A stretch of DNA of 64,000 nt. Origin: Corynespora cassiicola (lineage: Eukaryota > Ascomycota > Dothideomycetes > Pleosporales > Corynesporascaceae). Position numbers and translations under genes: made by a program. Where the stretch lies: NCBI GenBank assembly GCA_022059125.1, contig JAEUWY010000006.1, positions 1,240,001 through 1,304,000 on the forward strand, written 5' to 3'. Position 1 is the stretch's first letter, and each line of letters starts with the position of its first letter. The notes under the pieces are model-generated. The model did no database searches, had not been told where the DNA came from, and saw nothing but the letters and a program-made list of their open reading frames with translations. Shown here in pieces: positions 52,835-64,000 of the stretch.

Positions 52835-55160
52835 TAGAGGATGCTTGATTTACCGTTGGGTGTTTTACACAAAAGGCTCAACGACAAGCTATTTTCAGCT
52901 CTTGACCTGTTCCGGCCAACATGTTCATTATCATGCCTCTCCAGCCGTGAGTCTCCTTTCAAAGGTCTCGACAAAGCATGTGGTCGCTACTCGATAAAAA
53001 TTCATAGCCCTGGATCCAATTGAAACAGCCTGGCTTAGGCTCATTTCCAGAAAGCGAGTGGAGGACTCTACCAGGTACCTCAACCTCTCGACAATTCTAG
53101 TCCAGGCGAAATTTGGTACAACCCACGATGATGTTGGTAGCTTCAACTGGAACGACGGGGGGTAGCCGTATTATCCTGTTATTGCGTAGGTGTGCCGCGC
53201 GATGCCATAACGACACCCGAGCATTCCGGGTGGCTTGTACGAGCAGCCTCTGGTGTACATTTCAGAGGGGCATCATATCACATGGGACTGGGAGGTCCAA
53301 AAAGCCCGCCTTAACACACAAGGATCGGCTCCAAACATGATCCCTTCCCTTGTACTAACCCGGCCCTCCCCTGCACTCTGGTCTTTGTTCCGAGATGGGC
53401 AGATGTCATGTGCTGAGCGGTGCAATAGCCGATGTCTTTGAGAAAGAAGATGGACTGGGACTGCGTGGACGGTGGGTGTTTGTTCGAGCTTTCGCAGCGA
53501 TCCCGGGCTTTGAGATTCCGCAAGCGCTCCACACGCCCTTGAGAACAAGGCTCGCTAGCAGTAGTCTCTCCAACTAGAAGCAAGAAACGGCCATTCCTCG
53601 CGTGAACAAAGGCGATGGCGCCGGGCACGCGAACGTGATGCACGCCGCCCCGAAGCGGCAATGCGCAAATCGCCGAGCCAATGTACTTTTGGCTCAGGAC
53701 CGCGTACCTCTACATGCGGAAGCTTAGCTGGACGGGCGATCGGCTTTCGCGCCGGTCATGCGGCTCTATCCGCAAGGATACCATGCACTGCAGCCAACCG
53801 CCAACTTTTGTCCCCGCAAATGGGGGGAAGGGGTGCTTTTCTTTCCCTCTCGATCGTCATGGGAGAGGGCCACACCCGCGCCAGCAGCACGTCCAGATGC
53901 ACGACAAACACAGGACAGCGCCACACCTAATTCTTACACGCACGTACGTATACGGCCCGAGAAGGCCCAGCCCAGCCCAGCCAGGAGCTCGAGCCGCCGT
54001 GCTCCAACCCCTTCGTTTCGCGTTTGCTTTTTTGCTTTTGCTCTTGCTCTTGCTCCGTCGTGTCGTGCCACCGCACCCATCCCATCTCCTTGTTCCCGGC
54101 GGCATATGACATCAGAGCCACCACGGCGGTCTGCGAAACGCAGCGTCGTGACTAGAGCCACGTTTTTTTTTGGTCTCGTCGGGATACTTGCCCGCGTGCT
54201 TCGTCCTTTGCCATCACCGGGCTGCTTCGGCCATCGCCGGGCGTTGCGCATCCCCGTAGTGGATCGGCGCTTCCTGGCCATGATGATGCGAGCTTGGGCT
54301 CGTCGGCGGCATCGCAGAGTGTTTGAGTCGGGAAGGTAGTTGGGGTTGGGAGGGTCGTATGACTACGGGGGACGATCCCTTGGGAAGGTCGGTGTGTGGG
54401 GTTGTAGTGTTCTGGGGTTCTGGGGGCGGAAATGAGGCCTCAGGATCATAAGTGCGGTCATAGTTTACAGGGGCTGCGGTCGGGGTGCAGAGACACGCAC
54501 ACATGCAGTGATGCGTGAGCACAGTGTTGTAACGTCGTGCGGTGTGGAGAAGTGTGCTTGACCGGGTTGGCAGAGGAGCGTCGAGAGGGCGCATGGTCAG
54601 CCGGCGCCCAAGTCAATCTTGGGGCGTGGGAAAAGGTCCGCGGCCATATTGCACAGTCTTCGGCGTGAAATCGGATACTATGGATTTTTGTATATGATTG
54701 AGGGAGTTGCAGCCAAACTAGGATCCCTACGTAGCGAGCAGGATATGGAGTGGTTTGGCGGGTATTGATATTTACAGGGTCAAATAGAGACCACAGCGAT
54801 CGTAGAACCACTGGAGAATAACTCCAGTGGTTCACGTCGTGTGACAGAGCAAGTGTGACCTTCCTAGGATATACCCGGGGAAGCGAGGGACGTATACAAA
54901 AGGTGTCCGTTGACATAAAGACATCATCAATCCGTGACGTTCGTAAATGAGAGCAGTCCCGATCGAAATGATCGGGACCCTGAAATCGTACATGAATAAC
55001 CAGAACCGGGTATAGGCCAACCAAGGGAACAAACAAGAAATAGACAAGCGTTAAATGAATAAAGTCCCGAGAAGCACGCGGCGTATGGATGCAACTTATC
55101 CGGGCCATATCATAAAAATGGGGCTCTTGGGGATCGTCAGTCCCTGCCGACTGACGAAGC
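52835..55160. other. Gene-free region
   Basis: About 2.3 kb. From about 53100 the DNA becomes GC-rich again, with plus and minus frames up to 270 codons that overlap one another, show no domain, and partly shadow the GH76 gene. No supported gene. Confidence 0.45.
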
Positions 55161-56322
55161 TTAACCTGCCTGCGCCGCGGCGCTGAGAACGTCGATTCCA
55201 GAAGCATGGCTTGTGGTGCCAGCATTGTCAGCAGGGCCACGCCAGTCGGAACCGATGATGCCGTTCGCATTCTTGGCCTTGTCCCATGCAGAATCGGCGT
55301 TCTTCTTCAGAAAGTCGGTGAAGGCTTGCTGGCGCTCGTTGCCATTCAACGAAGCAAGGCCTCGGACGAAGGCTCCTTTGAATTGGGCGCCTTGCTCATC
55401 TAGGGGGCCGTTGACGGGCTCGACAAGAATGCCATTCTGGGTGAGCTTGGCCAAGGCTCCATTGGCAATCGTGTTGGCGTGCTGGATCAGGCCTCCGTCG
55501 CCCTTGGCCTTTGCGAGCTCGGACAGACCACCTAGAATTACGCCTTGGTTGTAAGTGTAGGTTGTCTTGCCGTCGTTTTTACAGGTGCTGGGGTCGATGC
55601 CATCGTTCACGACATTGTCTGCATTGATGACTCCAGACAGCCAGAACCAATCCCAAGCTTCCTGGGCATGCTGCTGATATTGATCTTTCTCGCCTGCGCC
55701 AACGCGGTTGGCAAGATGAGCGGCAACAGAAATGAACAACTCGTTGGCGATTGCAGCAATCGACGTCTTGCGTTTATCCCACCAGACGCCTCCGCTAATC
55801 AATGTCAGTCCGATGATGAGGCGGATGGCTTGGATAAGACTTACCCGCAGCTCGTGCCCCAGCCAGTCACCATGTCATCGAAAAGGTCTTTGGCAGTATT
55901 CAGATACTTCTCCTCACCAGTGAGGTCGAAGCTGGCAATCCAACCAAGTGCCCACCAGCCCATGTCGTCATAGTAGTCGTTTTTCCAATTGTTGGCACCC
56001 CTCTGGTTTGGAGACTTTTCGTATGTGTTGGCGACGATGTCGGCTGCAGCACTTTTGAAAGAAGAGTCATGGATACCAAATCTGGCAATTGTCTCAACCA
56101 TATTCCCAGATTGCCACCAGAGATCTCCATCAGCACCCTTCCTTCATGGTGTTATTAAATGGAATTTTGGATATTGGGGTAGGGTGCATACCATAAGCCC
56201 GTGCCGGTGTTATAGCTTTGTTGCAGCTGGTTGATGGCTTGATTGGCGTTGTCGCCATAGTCAGCGAGCGCATCGCTAACACAAAGCAGTGGGAGTAAAA
56301 GATAACGGTAGTAAGACTTCAT
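55161..56322 (-). CDS. Glycoside hydrolase family 76 (endo-alpha-1,6-mannanase type)
   Basis: Three exons (56322-56192, 56141-55845, 55794-55161) give 353 aa; both introns are 50 bp. The start (MKSYYRYLLLPLLCVSDALA) is a signal peptide. The mature protein has the GH76 (alpha/alpha)6 pattern: TGLWKGADGDLWWQSGNMVE, YYDDMGWWALGWI with the two catalytic Asp residues, GVWWDKRKTSIAAIANELFISVAAHL, TYTYNQGVILGGLSELAKAKGD and FKGAFVRGLASL. Members such as yeast Dcw1/Dfg5 cross-link GPI proteins to wall glucan; others hydrolyse mannan. It ends in SGIDVLSAAAQAG without an obvious GPI tail, suggesting a soluble secreted form. Confidence 0.93.
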
Positions 56323-58576
56323 GTTGTTGGAGAAGTAGTCAAATGGGTATGTAATGCACGGATATTGGGGCCAAAAAATCACAATTGCACTCCAAGGAGC
56401 AGAAATACCTCGAGGGATGGCGAAAGAGTGAAGGAGGGTAAAAGATTCTATTTATCTTACTTCACGGTTCTACCAACGTGATGAGCGCCAACATGGCCAA
56501 GGAAAGGCATCCGAGCCCAGCAAGTGATTCAGACCCTGGAATTGACGTGTGAGGGGGAAGGTAGAGCTGGCCGTGAGCTAACGCCCAGAGCGCTTGCACA
56601 AACTGCACCCACAAGCAAACCTGGGCGAGCAACAGAGGCCCGCCTATCTGCTCCACAAAACCACCGTGGCTCCCGGCCCTTACTGGTGTGACTACGGCCC
56701 GTGGCACGGTGAGCAGGGCGGTCTCCCAGACCATGAGGCACGGGGAATCAGGCGGGCGGCGGTCTGGGGCGTCCCCACAGGATTGATAGGAGGCCTGTGG
56801 GAAGCATGACTGTGATTTTTGCCGCCAAATATTGCACTGAATAACTTAAGTGACCAAGAAAGCCGGCGATCGACGTGGGTCCTATAGCACGCGGCGAGAG
56901 GACATTGACGAGGGTCCCGATTCCGGGTGGGTAATCCTGAAACCAGGAAGTTCGGTGTTTACAGAGGTCATTGGTACAAAAGATACCGCCAGGAGTATGC
57001 CTGCTTCGGAAGAGGGCAGCCTACGGGGCCTCCCGGAGAATCATTGGCCCCGTTCCGACCAGAAGACTGATTAGGCTAAAAGAGGGATAGTGCACGAACG
57101 TGGCAAAGCGCTCCTTGATCGGCCTCAGCCTTGCAAGGGGTCGGTGGGCCTGCAAGAAGGTCAGCAAACGCAACCCATGGTAAGCTCTTCCCTCCACCAA
57201 GGCAGCCAGGTGACTGCGGCCAGGTTTCCAAGACAAAACAATGGGGAAGGTCGGGAGCAAGATGCCCTCGTTGGGCGCACTCAGGAACAGGGACCCGATG
57301 TCAGTATAGATTAACGTGTGAGTTGGCGACTGAGGTGAGATGCTTTTTTTTTTCCCTACTGCACGCATCGGGCTGCACTCGCCCACCGCAAGGCTCGGGC
57401 GTAGCGAGAGTGCAGGAGCATGAGCTGGGTTTGCTACTGCCCTATCGTGAACGCCAGACCGGATGACGTGCCGGAAAACTGTGGACGCGCTCTACGGGCG
57501 GCTGGGAGGCCTGGCCGCAACCGACTCCAAACCATGGCGGTGCTTGTCTGATCGAGTCCTCGCGAATCAGGTGTAGAAGGCCCCATTTGGGTCAAACGGA
57601 CGCGCGCCTCGATGCGGCAGCGAGGCGCTGCTGGAAGATGAATATAGTACGTGTCGATAAGAGCCAGAGGAGTCGAGAGGCGTTCAACACATGGGCCAGT
57701 GGGGGGGGGGGGGGGGTGCGGCGGTGCAACGAGGCACCAGCAGCCAACATAGCTAGGTAGTCTGACAGCCATGGAAACGTGCCGCTGCGGGCAAAGGGGA
57801 CAGCTGTCTGCGGTAGCTGGGCGCCGTGAAAGTCAAGCCAGCCGTGGGGGCGAGCACATCGTCGATGGCCATCCGAAAAGCGGGTTCACCTTGTGCAAAG
57901 TCATGACTTGTTTTGTGTGGGGGGGTCCCGGAGGCCTGAGGCAGTGTGAAGGCGACATTCTCTTCTCGCCAAGAGGATGATGCAACGTTCACATGCTGTG
58001 GGAGGTGAAGATGAGCAGTCGTGTCGGCAGCGGATGGCTACAGGACTCACATCGAGGTGGTCCATGTTGTTCATGTCGTGAACGCTGACGTTGACTCTCC
58101 CGCAGCCTGTCGCTGGCAGCTCCGTGGAAGACATGCCGGTCACGTGATTAGAGCAGGTTTCGTGTCGAGGGTGACGTCAGCGCGCCCCTAGGCACTGCCC
58201 CCGCTCTGTCCCGCTCTGTGAGATTTGAATGCGAATCTTGGAGTCCGTCATGGCGAATACGTTAATTTCGATGTCACACGCCTCAGACCAGCCAATCGTG
58301 GCTGCTTGTGGCTTTGCCTGCCCCTCTACTGTACGGCAGAACGCATGTGAACCGCCGTTTGCTCCTCCATCCAGACCCCGTAGCTGCCTCCTGTAGAGGT
58401 ACGACGTACTACTGACGTAGGGGCAACCCCTCCGTAAACGAAGGGACCAAGTCGTATATAAATGCCCTCTTTGGTCTCTCTGCTTCAATTCTCCATCACA
58501 CCATCCTCCAGCTCAACTTCACAACAAGCGCCCACTTCCAACCACACTTCAACCTCAACCTCATCCAATAATCAAC
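56323..58576. other. Intergenic, includes HSP promoter
   Basis: About 2.2 kb without a supported gene. A G15-type homopolymer lies near 57702-57716. The last 200 bp form a stress-type promoter described separately. Confidence 0.5.
58419..58431 (+). promoter_or_regulatory. Inverted pair of stress-response elements (AGGGG/CCCCT)
   Basis: AGGGG at 58419-58423 and CCCCT at 58427-58431 lie about 150 bp before the HSP9/12 ATG. These match the STRE bound by Msn2/4-type factors that drive HSP12 in yeast. A TATATAA box at 58455-58461 follows. Confidence 0.6.
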
Positions 58577-58975
58577 ATGTCTGACCTCGGGTACGCACCA
58601 TTTGCTTGCCTGCATCCTCTCATGCGCTGACTCTTCATAGACGCAAGGGACTCGGTGACCAGGCCAAGGAGAAGATCACTCCTGACTCCCAGAAGTCTAC
58701 CCTCGACAAGGCCTCCGAGAGCGCTAGCGGTGCCTACGACCGTGCTGCTGGTGCCGTTCAGCCTGGTCAGTATTCACAGTCACACTCTTCCGTCGGCCGT
58801 TTCTGACTCCTCCACAGAGGGCGACAAGTCCGCTACCCAGAAGGTTGGTGACGCCACCCGCTCCGGCGGTGACGACGCCTCCAACAAGGGCCAGGGCATC
58901 CTCGGATCTGCCCAGGAGTCCCTCGGAAACGCTGCTCAGGGTATCTCCGACACCCTCTCCGGCAACAAGAAGTAA
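58577..58975 (+). CDS. HSP9/HSP12-family heat-shock protein
   Basis: Three exons (58577-58590, 58641-58765, 58818-58975) give 98 aa. The first is only 14 nt (MSDLG). The spliced sequence MSDLGRKGLGDQAKEKITPDSQKST is the classic Hsp9/Hsp12 N-terminus, followed by DKASESASGAYDRAAGAVQPEGDKSATQKVGD and a Gly/Ser/Asn tail. Such proteins are small, hydrophilic, glycine-rich, membrane-associating and induced by starvation, heat and osmotic stress (yeast Hsp12 is 109 aa). The upstream STRE pair and TATA box match this regulation. Confidence 0.93.
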
Positions 58976-59311
58976 ACGTTTCGCTGGTTAGGGGTCAATA
59001 TCTCTTCTTCGAACCTCCGATTCGACTATAGCAACTGGAAATCAGTGGCCTTAAGCCCAGCCTTTTGCCTCATCATGTATCACTATACCCCTTTGACGGC
59101 ATGAATGAAACGACTTTGAAATGAAGAAAATCCTGTTTTCACTTGAGTGATGTGCCGCTTGCAAGCTGTTTGATCCACCATCCATGTCTATGCTCCATCG
59201 ACGTTTGCCACGGGCCCTAGCCTGATGATATGTGCATAGGAGGCCTGGGCTCCTTGAGACTAACCTCGAATTGTTGTATCGTGATAGTGAATCGGGTATC
59301 ATTACTCATGT
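58976..59311. other. Intergenic between convergent genes
   Basis: The 3' flanks of the HSP9/12 gene and the minus-strand WBP11-like gene. Nothing else seen. Confidence 0.5.
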
Positions 59312-60220
59312 CTAAAGGTCCTCATCTTCCACCTCTTCCATTTCCACGTGTCGTAATTTGTTCTCTGCGACAGCACCTTGAGCCTCCGGGCTAAGTGCTT
59401 CTTCTGCTGCAGCGGCCACCATCAAATGCTCTGCTTCCTGCGCGGCTGCTTCTGCGACATTCTCGGCCGCAATGTGAGCCCCTCGGTTTGCATCCACCCC
59501 CGCAGTCTGATCCTCCTTCGCCTCCTCGCGTGATTTTGAGTCCAAGTATCCTGCCTTCTGCAGCTCGTCGTACTCTTCTGGTTCCAATAGCCTTCCCTCG
59601 CCTTTCGCCAACTTCATCTTCTGTGCAACTGCCGTAGGCATGAACTGGGTCGCTTCTTTTCGCAGATCGCGAATTTGAGGCGCAGCCTCGTATACAAGAA
59701 CCGGCTTCTTGGATTCATCGGGTACTTGCTCAGTGTGAGAGTGGCGATCGCGCCGTTTGGGAATCGGTGGTGGAGTGTCTCGTGGCATGGGGATTTTATC
59801 CACATCGGAATCAGTGTCGCTGCTCTCGCCATCGGAGTCTTTGCGGTTTCCATCTCGTGATCGTTTTCCCAGTACGCCTCCCCGACCACGTCCACCGCCT
59901 CTGCCACCTCTCTCGCCGCCGTCTTGCGATCTGTCTGGCTTGAACTGTGGCGCTTTGTCGCCGAGCGCGGCTCTCGCCTTGTTGACGGCTACAAGATCCT
60001 TTTCTAGTTCCAATAGTTTCTGGCGGTCATGGGGGCGCAAATCTCCGCTCTTCTCGAGCTCCTTCAAGTTGTCGATGTCGCGTTGAATGCGATGCGGATT
60101 TCGGCGAGCGAGCTTCTCGTTGCGCTGTGCTTGGACATTTGCCTTTTGCTTCTTTATCTGCTTCTGTTTCTCGGCCTTCTTCGCAGCTTGTACAGGATTG
60201 AAGTTCTTCTCTTTGGCCAT
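59312..60220 (-). CDS. WBP11-like splicing-associated protein
   Basis: A single-exon gene of 302 aa. The N-terminus (MAKEKNFNPVQAAKKAEKQKQIKKQKANVQAQRNEKLARRNPHRIQRDI) is the conserved WBP11 domain of basic coiled-coil character. It is followed by an Arg-Gly-rich region (GGERGGRGGGRGRGG), an acidic Ser/Asp segment, PPPIPKRRDRH, and APQIRDLRKEATQFMPTAVAQKMKLAKG. The C-terminus is acidic. Animal WBP11 binds WW domains and acts in pre-mRNA splicing in the nucleus; the fungal protein is shorter and its proline motif is reduced. Head-to-head with the next gene, about 190 bp apart. Confidence 0.85.
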   Translation of the reverse strand: MAKEKNFNPVQAAKKAEKQKQIKKQKANVQAQRNEKLARRNPHRIQRDIDNLKELEKSGDLRPHDRQKLLELEKDLVAVNKARAALGDKAPQFKPDRSQDGGERGGRGGGRGRGGVLGKRSRDGNRKDSDGESSDTDSDVDKIPMPRDTPPPIPKRRDRHSHTEQVPDESKKPVLVYEAAPQIRDLRKEATQFMPTAVAQKMKLAKGEGRLLEPEEYDELQKAGYLDSKSREEAKEDQTAGVDANRGAHIAAENVAEAAAQEAEHLMVAAAAEEALSPEAQGAVAENKLRHVEMEEVEDEDL

Positions 60221-60411
60221 TGTGGTGGTCGGGCAGTGCGAAATGTGAGGGTTGAGGTGGAGAACATCACAATGCGATCATCTTGGAGGTTGTGTGCCAA
60301 GAAAAGAATGGAGATTTACCGCACGCGTCCCCGTGCTCACGCGCCCAACAATTGACGCGCCTTGTGAACCAGATCAACCAACCCAAACGATGCCGCCCCA
60401 TCGCTTTCGTC
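60221..60411. promoter_or_regulatory. Bidirectional promoter
   Basis: About 190 bp separates the ATGs of the WBP11-like gene (minus) and the unknown protein gene (plus). No clear TATA box. Confidence 0.5.
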
Positions 60412-61415
60412 ATGTTTGTTCCGCGAGTTCTGCGCCTCAAGAGGCCACATGAGAGCCCAGAATGCGGCCATAATGGGACCCATGTTCCTATGGAGAGGCT
60501 CGCCGATGGCCCGGAAAAGGACGTTGACAGGGCCGCGGGATTTGACAATGCCACGCGCATTCACGCACAGGACGCCCAACTTTCTGCAAGCGGGATGAGC
60601 TCGGATTACTTAGCCCAAGTGGCTGTCGGCATAGAGTTGCTCTTCACCGACTTTGCCCTCCAAGACGAGAAGAACGCTGCTTGGCTCGCCAGCCTATACA
60701 GAGTCGTTGAGGGCGAGATGAATTGTAAGAACTGCGTTTTTCCTGTTCGAACCTGGCCGAATGCTAACTATATGCTCTAGTTGTTCACCTATCCAACTTT
60801 GTGCACCATCCATCCCTGGCCACCATCAACCCCGCTGTGACACAGAAGTCTCTCCAACAGGCCGTTAAAGAGTACGGTTCCAAGTATCTCGAAATGTCCA
60901 GAGATACCTACTATGTGCGCCGCTCACCAACCACGTACCCTCTTCCATTCATCCCTGCGAATGCCATCTCGGTGGTCAATGAGAAAGGTCTTGATTTCTG
61001 GAGTGAGCGCACAATATACGTCGAAACACACGCCCGATCAAAGAAATGGGCCAAGTGCGCACCGAAAATTGCACAATGGCTCCAGTCTCACGGTGAACTT
61101 AGGAATAAGTGGCTACCTATTCAAACAGTGCAAATCCTTGATTCTGGTGGCGCATTAATCACACTGAGCGGTAACGTCACCCACCAAGATATTTGGCAGA
61201 AGTGGGCAAAGAAAGGAAAACCCAATGGCTGGACCTTGATGACCAAGATTGAATACGATAGACGTACCAAAGAGCATGTCAAGGTACGCCAAGGTGAGAG
61301 GTCTCGAAAGTCGCTTGAGAAGAGTAAACGAAAGAGCGAACAGAGCCAGTCGCTTTCTGGCTGTGATGAGCGCAAAAAGCTGAAGTCGGGTAGCGATGCA
61401 ACGTATTCCTGTTGA
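60412..61415 (+). CDS. Unknown fungal protein with mixed alpha/beta central region
   Basis: Two exons (60412-60724 and 60781-61415) give 315 aa. The intron (60725-60780) has GTAAGA and ATGCTAACTATATGCTCTAG. The ATG at 60412 is preferred over an earlier one at 60283 since the earlier start would extend into the shared promoter. Conserved-looking blocks: SSDYLAQVAVGIELLFTDFALQDEKNAAWLASLYRVVEGEMN, then EYGSKYLEMSRDTYYVRRSPTTYPLPFIPANA and NGWTLMTKIEYDRRTKEH. The C-terminal tail is Lys/Arg/Ser-rich (RSRKSLEKSKRKSEQSQ), possibly a nuclear signal. No known domain recognised. Confidence 0.7.
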
Positions 61416-62075
61416 TATTGCCAGTATGGACGAACATGCGAGATGGATATTTCGCGTTTTTTTCCCTGTCGCGTGATCAGATTTACATCGTTCCGAGGTC
61501 GCCTACCCTTCTGCGCTTGAATGGCGGGCACGACGAAATTATCTTCGTCTAATATGTTGCCTGGGGCATTCTTTCTAAAGGGCTTCAGAATCGTCGGATT
61601 CACCGCAATATGCATGGGAGGTAAACAGAAGCCAAGATGACACCCGAAGCCGCATCTAGCGCATCCCGGAAGGTAGGCGGCTTCTGTAACCACGCCCAAA
61701 CAATGTCTTTTGGGTTGCGTCTCTTCTGAGTAATTTTAGCCAAGAAAGCTTCATATTTACGCACAAATATTCGTCCATGCATGTCTTAACCTTTAGGTAG
61801 ACAGTTTCACTCTCGACTGACTCGCTAGTACTGACGTGAACATCGCCGGTGACGTTCGGGTGGTTCACGATCATGTGCCGAGGCATCCGCATCTCCTCGA
61901 GAGGGGCAAGCACCGCGGTGTCAGATTCCCGTTAGCTACACATCAAACCTTTCATAGGTGAACAATTAACAGCCGGAGAAAAACCTAACTATTTACTTTC
62001 CTGGCGCTCGCACTCTGTTTGTTGTCTGGATTTGCTCCAACTTTGCTTGCGGCAACCTCATTACAGTCTACCAGA
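61416..62075. other. Intergenic
   Basis: The minus-strand frames at 61121-61913 mostly shadow the preceding gene or are short. This segment is the promoter of the ligase gene. Confidence 0.45.
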
Positions 62076-63896
62076 ATGACTACAATTATCGAAAAACGAC
62101 CAGAAGGAATCATCTACACGGCTGCCAAGACGTATCCTGTGCCAGATGTGGACCTTCTAACGCTTTTGTTTGGTGAGACACGGAACCACGTGAACACGCG
62201 ACAACAGCCATTGTATTGCTAACTTTTGCAGATACTGATTCCTCGTTGGCAAAGCCTGACACTGTCATTCATGCTTCTGCAGCAGACCCTCGCCTTACAC
62301 TTACAGTATCCCGGGCCCGGACTCTCACAGAAGCCACCTCTTCAGCCCTGCGCAGGCACTTTGGAATCGGAGCAAATGGGACAGGGAAAGACATTGTTTC
62401 CGTCATATCTACAGGCCATTATCTTCTCCCTGTCCTTACCTATGGTATTATCGGTGTCGGGGGTGTATTTTCAGCTGCATCTGCCGCAAGTACTGGCAGT
62501 GAGCTAAGCAAGCAGCTGCAAGGTGCTGAATCCAAAATTTTAGTTGCCGTAGAAGCTACCAAAGATGTTGCTATCAAGGCTGCAGAGGAGGCCGGCTGGG
62601 GCAAGAATGGTGGAGGTAGAGTATTACTGATGAGTGAAGGAAGCGAGTGGAGTATCCAAGTTGTTCAGACCACCGGAAAACTCGGCAAGAATCTTATCGA
62701 CGAAGCACAAAGTCTCCCTTGGGAAAGGATCACAGATCCAGAGACCCTGGAAAACAGCCTGGTCATTTTGATTTACAGTTCTGGCACGACTGGGTTGCCC
62801 AAAGGTACGTTCAGTGCAAATGCCATCCTATCGAGACATCATACTAAATCTCAACCCAGGGGTTAAACTCTCCCATCGGAACCTTGTCGCTGAAGCTGTC
62901 ATTCCAGGCGACATGTTCAAACAATGGATTGCTTCTGAGAACCCAAAGTTTGAATACCGGACGCTCGCACATCTTCCTGTTGCTCACATCGCTGGCATCC
63001 AAGGATATTTTATCAATCCCTTCCACATGGGCGGCACCGTATATTGGATGCCGCGTTTCTCATTCCCGGAGTTCTTGGCTTACAATAAGAAGTACCGCAT
63101 CACGTACTTCTTTACCGTTCCGCCCATCTACCTTCTCATCGCCAAGTCACCTGAAGTCACTGATCAGTTCAAAACACTCGAGATCGCGATCTCGGGCGCT
63201 GCACCGCTGGGAAAGGAACTCCAGCATGCTGCAAGTGCAAAACTCGGCGACAAAGAATGCTTCATCGCACAGACATGGGGTCTATCCGAGACGACTGGCT
63301 CCGCCACTGTGATGCCGTTCAATATGACGGATGACACGGGCTCTGTGGCCTGCCTCATGCCCAACATGGTAGCCCGCATCATCGACGACGATGGAAACGA
63401 CGTCAAACCCGGTTCCCCTGGCGAGGTTCTCATCAAGGGCCCCGTCGTGTGCAAGGGATACCACAAGAATCCAAGCGCAAACAAAGAAGCCTTCACTGGC
63501 GACTGGTTTTACACGGGCGACATTGCGGAGTTCCGCAACGGCTTGTTCTACATTGTTGACCGCAAGAAAGAACTCATCAAGTATAAGGGCCTACAGGTCG
63601 CGCCTGCAGAGCTCGAAGCGCTGCTCGTCAACCATCCCGACATCCTTGATGCAGCGGTCATCGGTGTGGATACGGACGACGGTACAAACGAAGTTCCCAG
63701 AGCGTACGTTGTGGCAGATAAGAAGAAGATTACTGAGGAAGCAATCAAAGAGTACGTGAAGAAAAATGTCGCAAGTCACAAGCAGTTGAGGGGTGGAGTG
63801 GTGTTCTTGGATGCTATTCCCAAGAGCCCGAGTGGAAAGATTCTGAGAAAGGATCTGAGAGTACTGGCGAAGAGAGAGAAGGGTGCGAAACTGTAG
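62076..63896 (+). CDS. Peroxisomal acyl-CoA / 4-coumarate-CoA ligase-like enzyme (ANL superfamily)
   Basis: Three exons (62076-62172, 62232-62804, 62860-63896) give 568 aa. Intron 1 ends TTGCTAACTTTTGCAG and intron 2 TACTAAATCTCAACCCAG, and both lie in phase. The ATG at 62076 (MTTIIEKRPEG) is chosen over an in-frame upstream Met since it begins the conserved N-terminus. The AMP-binding P-loop is IYSSGTTGLPKGVKLSHRN, spanning the second splice junction. It also has HIAGIQGYFINPFHMGG, AISGAAPLGKEL, QTWGLSETTG, FYTGDIAEF, YIVDRKKELIKYKG and the catalytic lysine in PKSPSGKILRKDLR. The protein ends in AKL, a PTS1-type peroxisomal signal. It likely activates a carboxylic acid (aromatic or fatty) for beta-oxidation; substrate unknown. 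Confidence 0.93.
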
Positions 63897-64000
63897 TGGA
63901 GTAGCTCTTGTTCGCAACGGTGTTTTCTGCCGAGTTGTAGTGGGATATCGGGTGCTGTCTCGCATGATTCCATCTCCAATATTGAATATTATAACTATCA
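63897..64000. other. 3' flank of the ligase gene, window edge
   Basis: The window ends 104 bp after the stop; nothing further can be judged. Confidence 0.5.

Noticed and set aside
54458..55270. 270-codon minus-strand frame
   Set aside because: It overlaps the end of the GH76 gene in another frame and shows no motif.
57702..57716. G homopolymer
   Set aside because: Simple repeat, possibly inaccurate in length; no G-quadruplex claim made from one run.

Overview
The window is nuclear DNA of a filamentous ascomycete (Pezizomycotina; the gene families fit Dothideomycetes/Pleosporales, which is inference). The support is short GT-AG introns of about 45-110 bp, often with CTAAC/CTGAC-type branch sites; genes on both strands with no operons; intron-bearing tRNAs with Pol III T-tracts; and typical fungal proteins (starch LPMO, GH76, CRY-DASH, Sgf11, Pop1, Mgs1, GPI mucins). 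Exon joins were worked out by hand from frame and splice sites. Protein lengths quoted are for spliced models.

Layout. 0.5-8 kb: an unknown nucleotidyltransferase-like protein (-), a secreted alpha/beta hydrolase, an IFI6/ISG12-like membrane protein, an RCC1-like protein and the first three copies of a miniature inverted-repeat element. 8.7-13.9 kb: a seven-TM rhodopsin-like membrane protein (-), a 2.5-kb GC-rich gene-free stretch and a Ser/Pro-rich disordered protein. 14.8-22.3 kb: signal peptide peptidase, an AA13-CBM20 starch LPMO, a VOC/glyoxalase-fold protein (-) and a membrane-anchored aspartyl-protease homologue lacking its first catalytic Asp (-). 23.6-27.3 kb: a large GPI-type repeat mucin/adhesin. 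28.8-38.4 kb: a head-to-head pair of Mgs1/WRNIP1 (-) and kynurenine aminotransferase, then a Pro-rich secreted protein with a beta/gamma-crystallin-like tail, Pop1 and Sgf11. 39.2-40.3 kb: tRNA-Val and tRNA-Thr. 40.6-49.1 kb: a degenerate J-domain protein, CRY-DASH and glutamate decarboxylase (all -), then a fasciclin protein (+). 49.4-52.9 kb: an AT-rich pocket with a possible small gene and an SRPK-like kinase whose start codon abuts an element remnant. 55.2-63.9 kb: GH76 (-), HSP9/12, a divergent pair of WBP11-like (-) and an unknown protein, and a peroxisomal-type acyl-CoA/coumarate-CoA ligase.

There is no biosynthetic cluster or obvious multi-gene system. Most genes are independent housekeeping or secreted functions. 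The least explained content is a TA-flanked MITE family with six copies in the window, the AT-rich kinase pocket, the Pro-rich/crystallin-like secreted protein, and several homologues that have lost signature catalytic residues (protease, J-domain).
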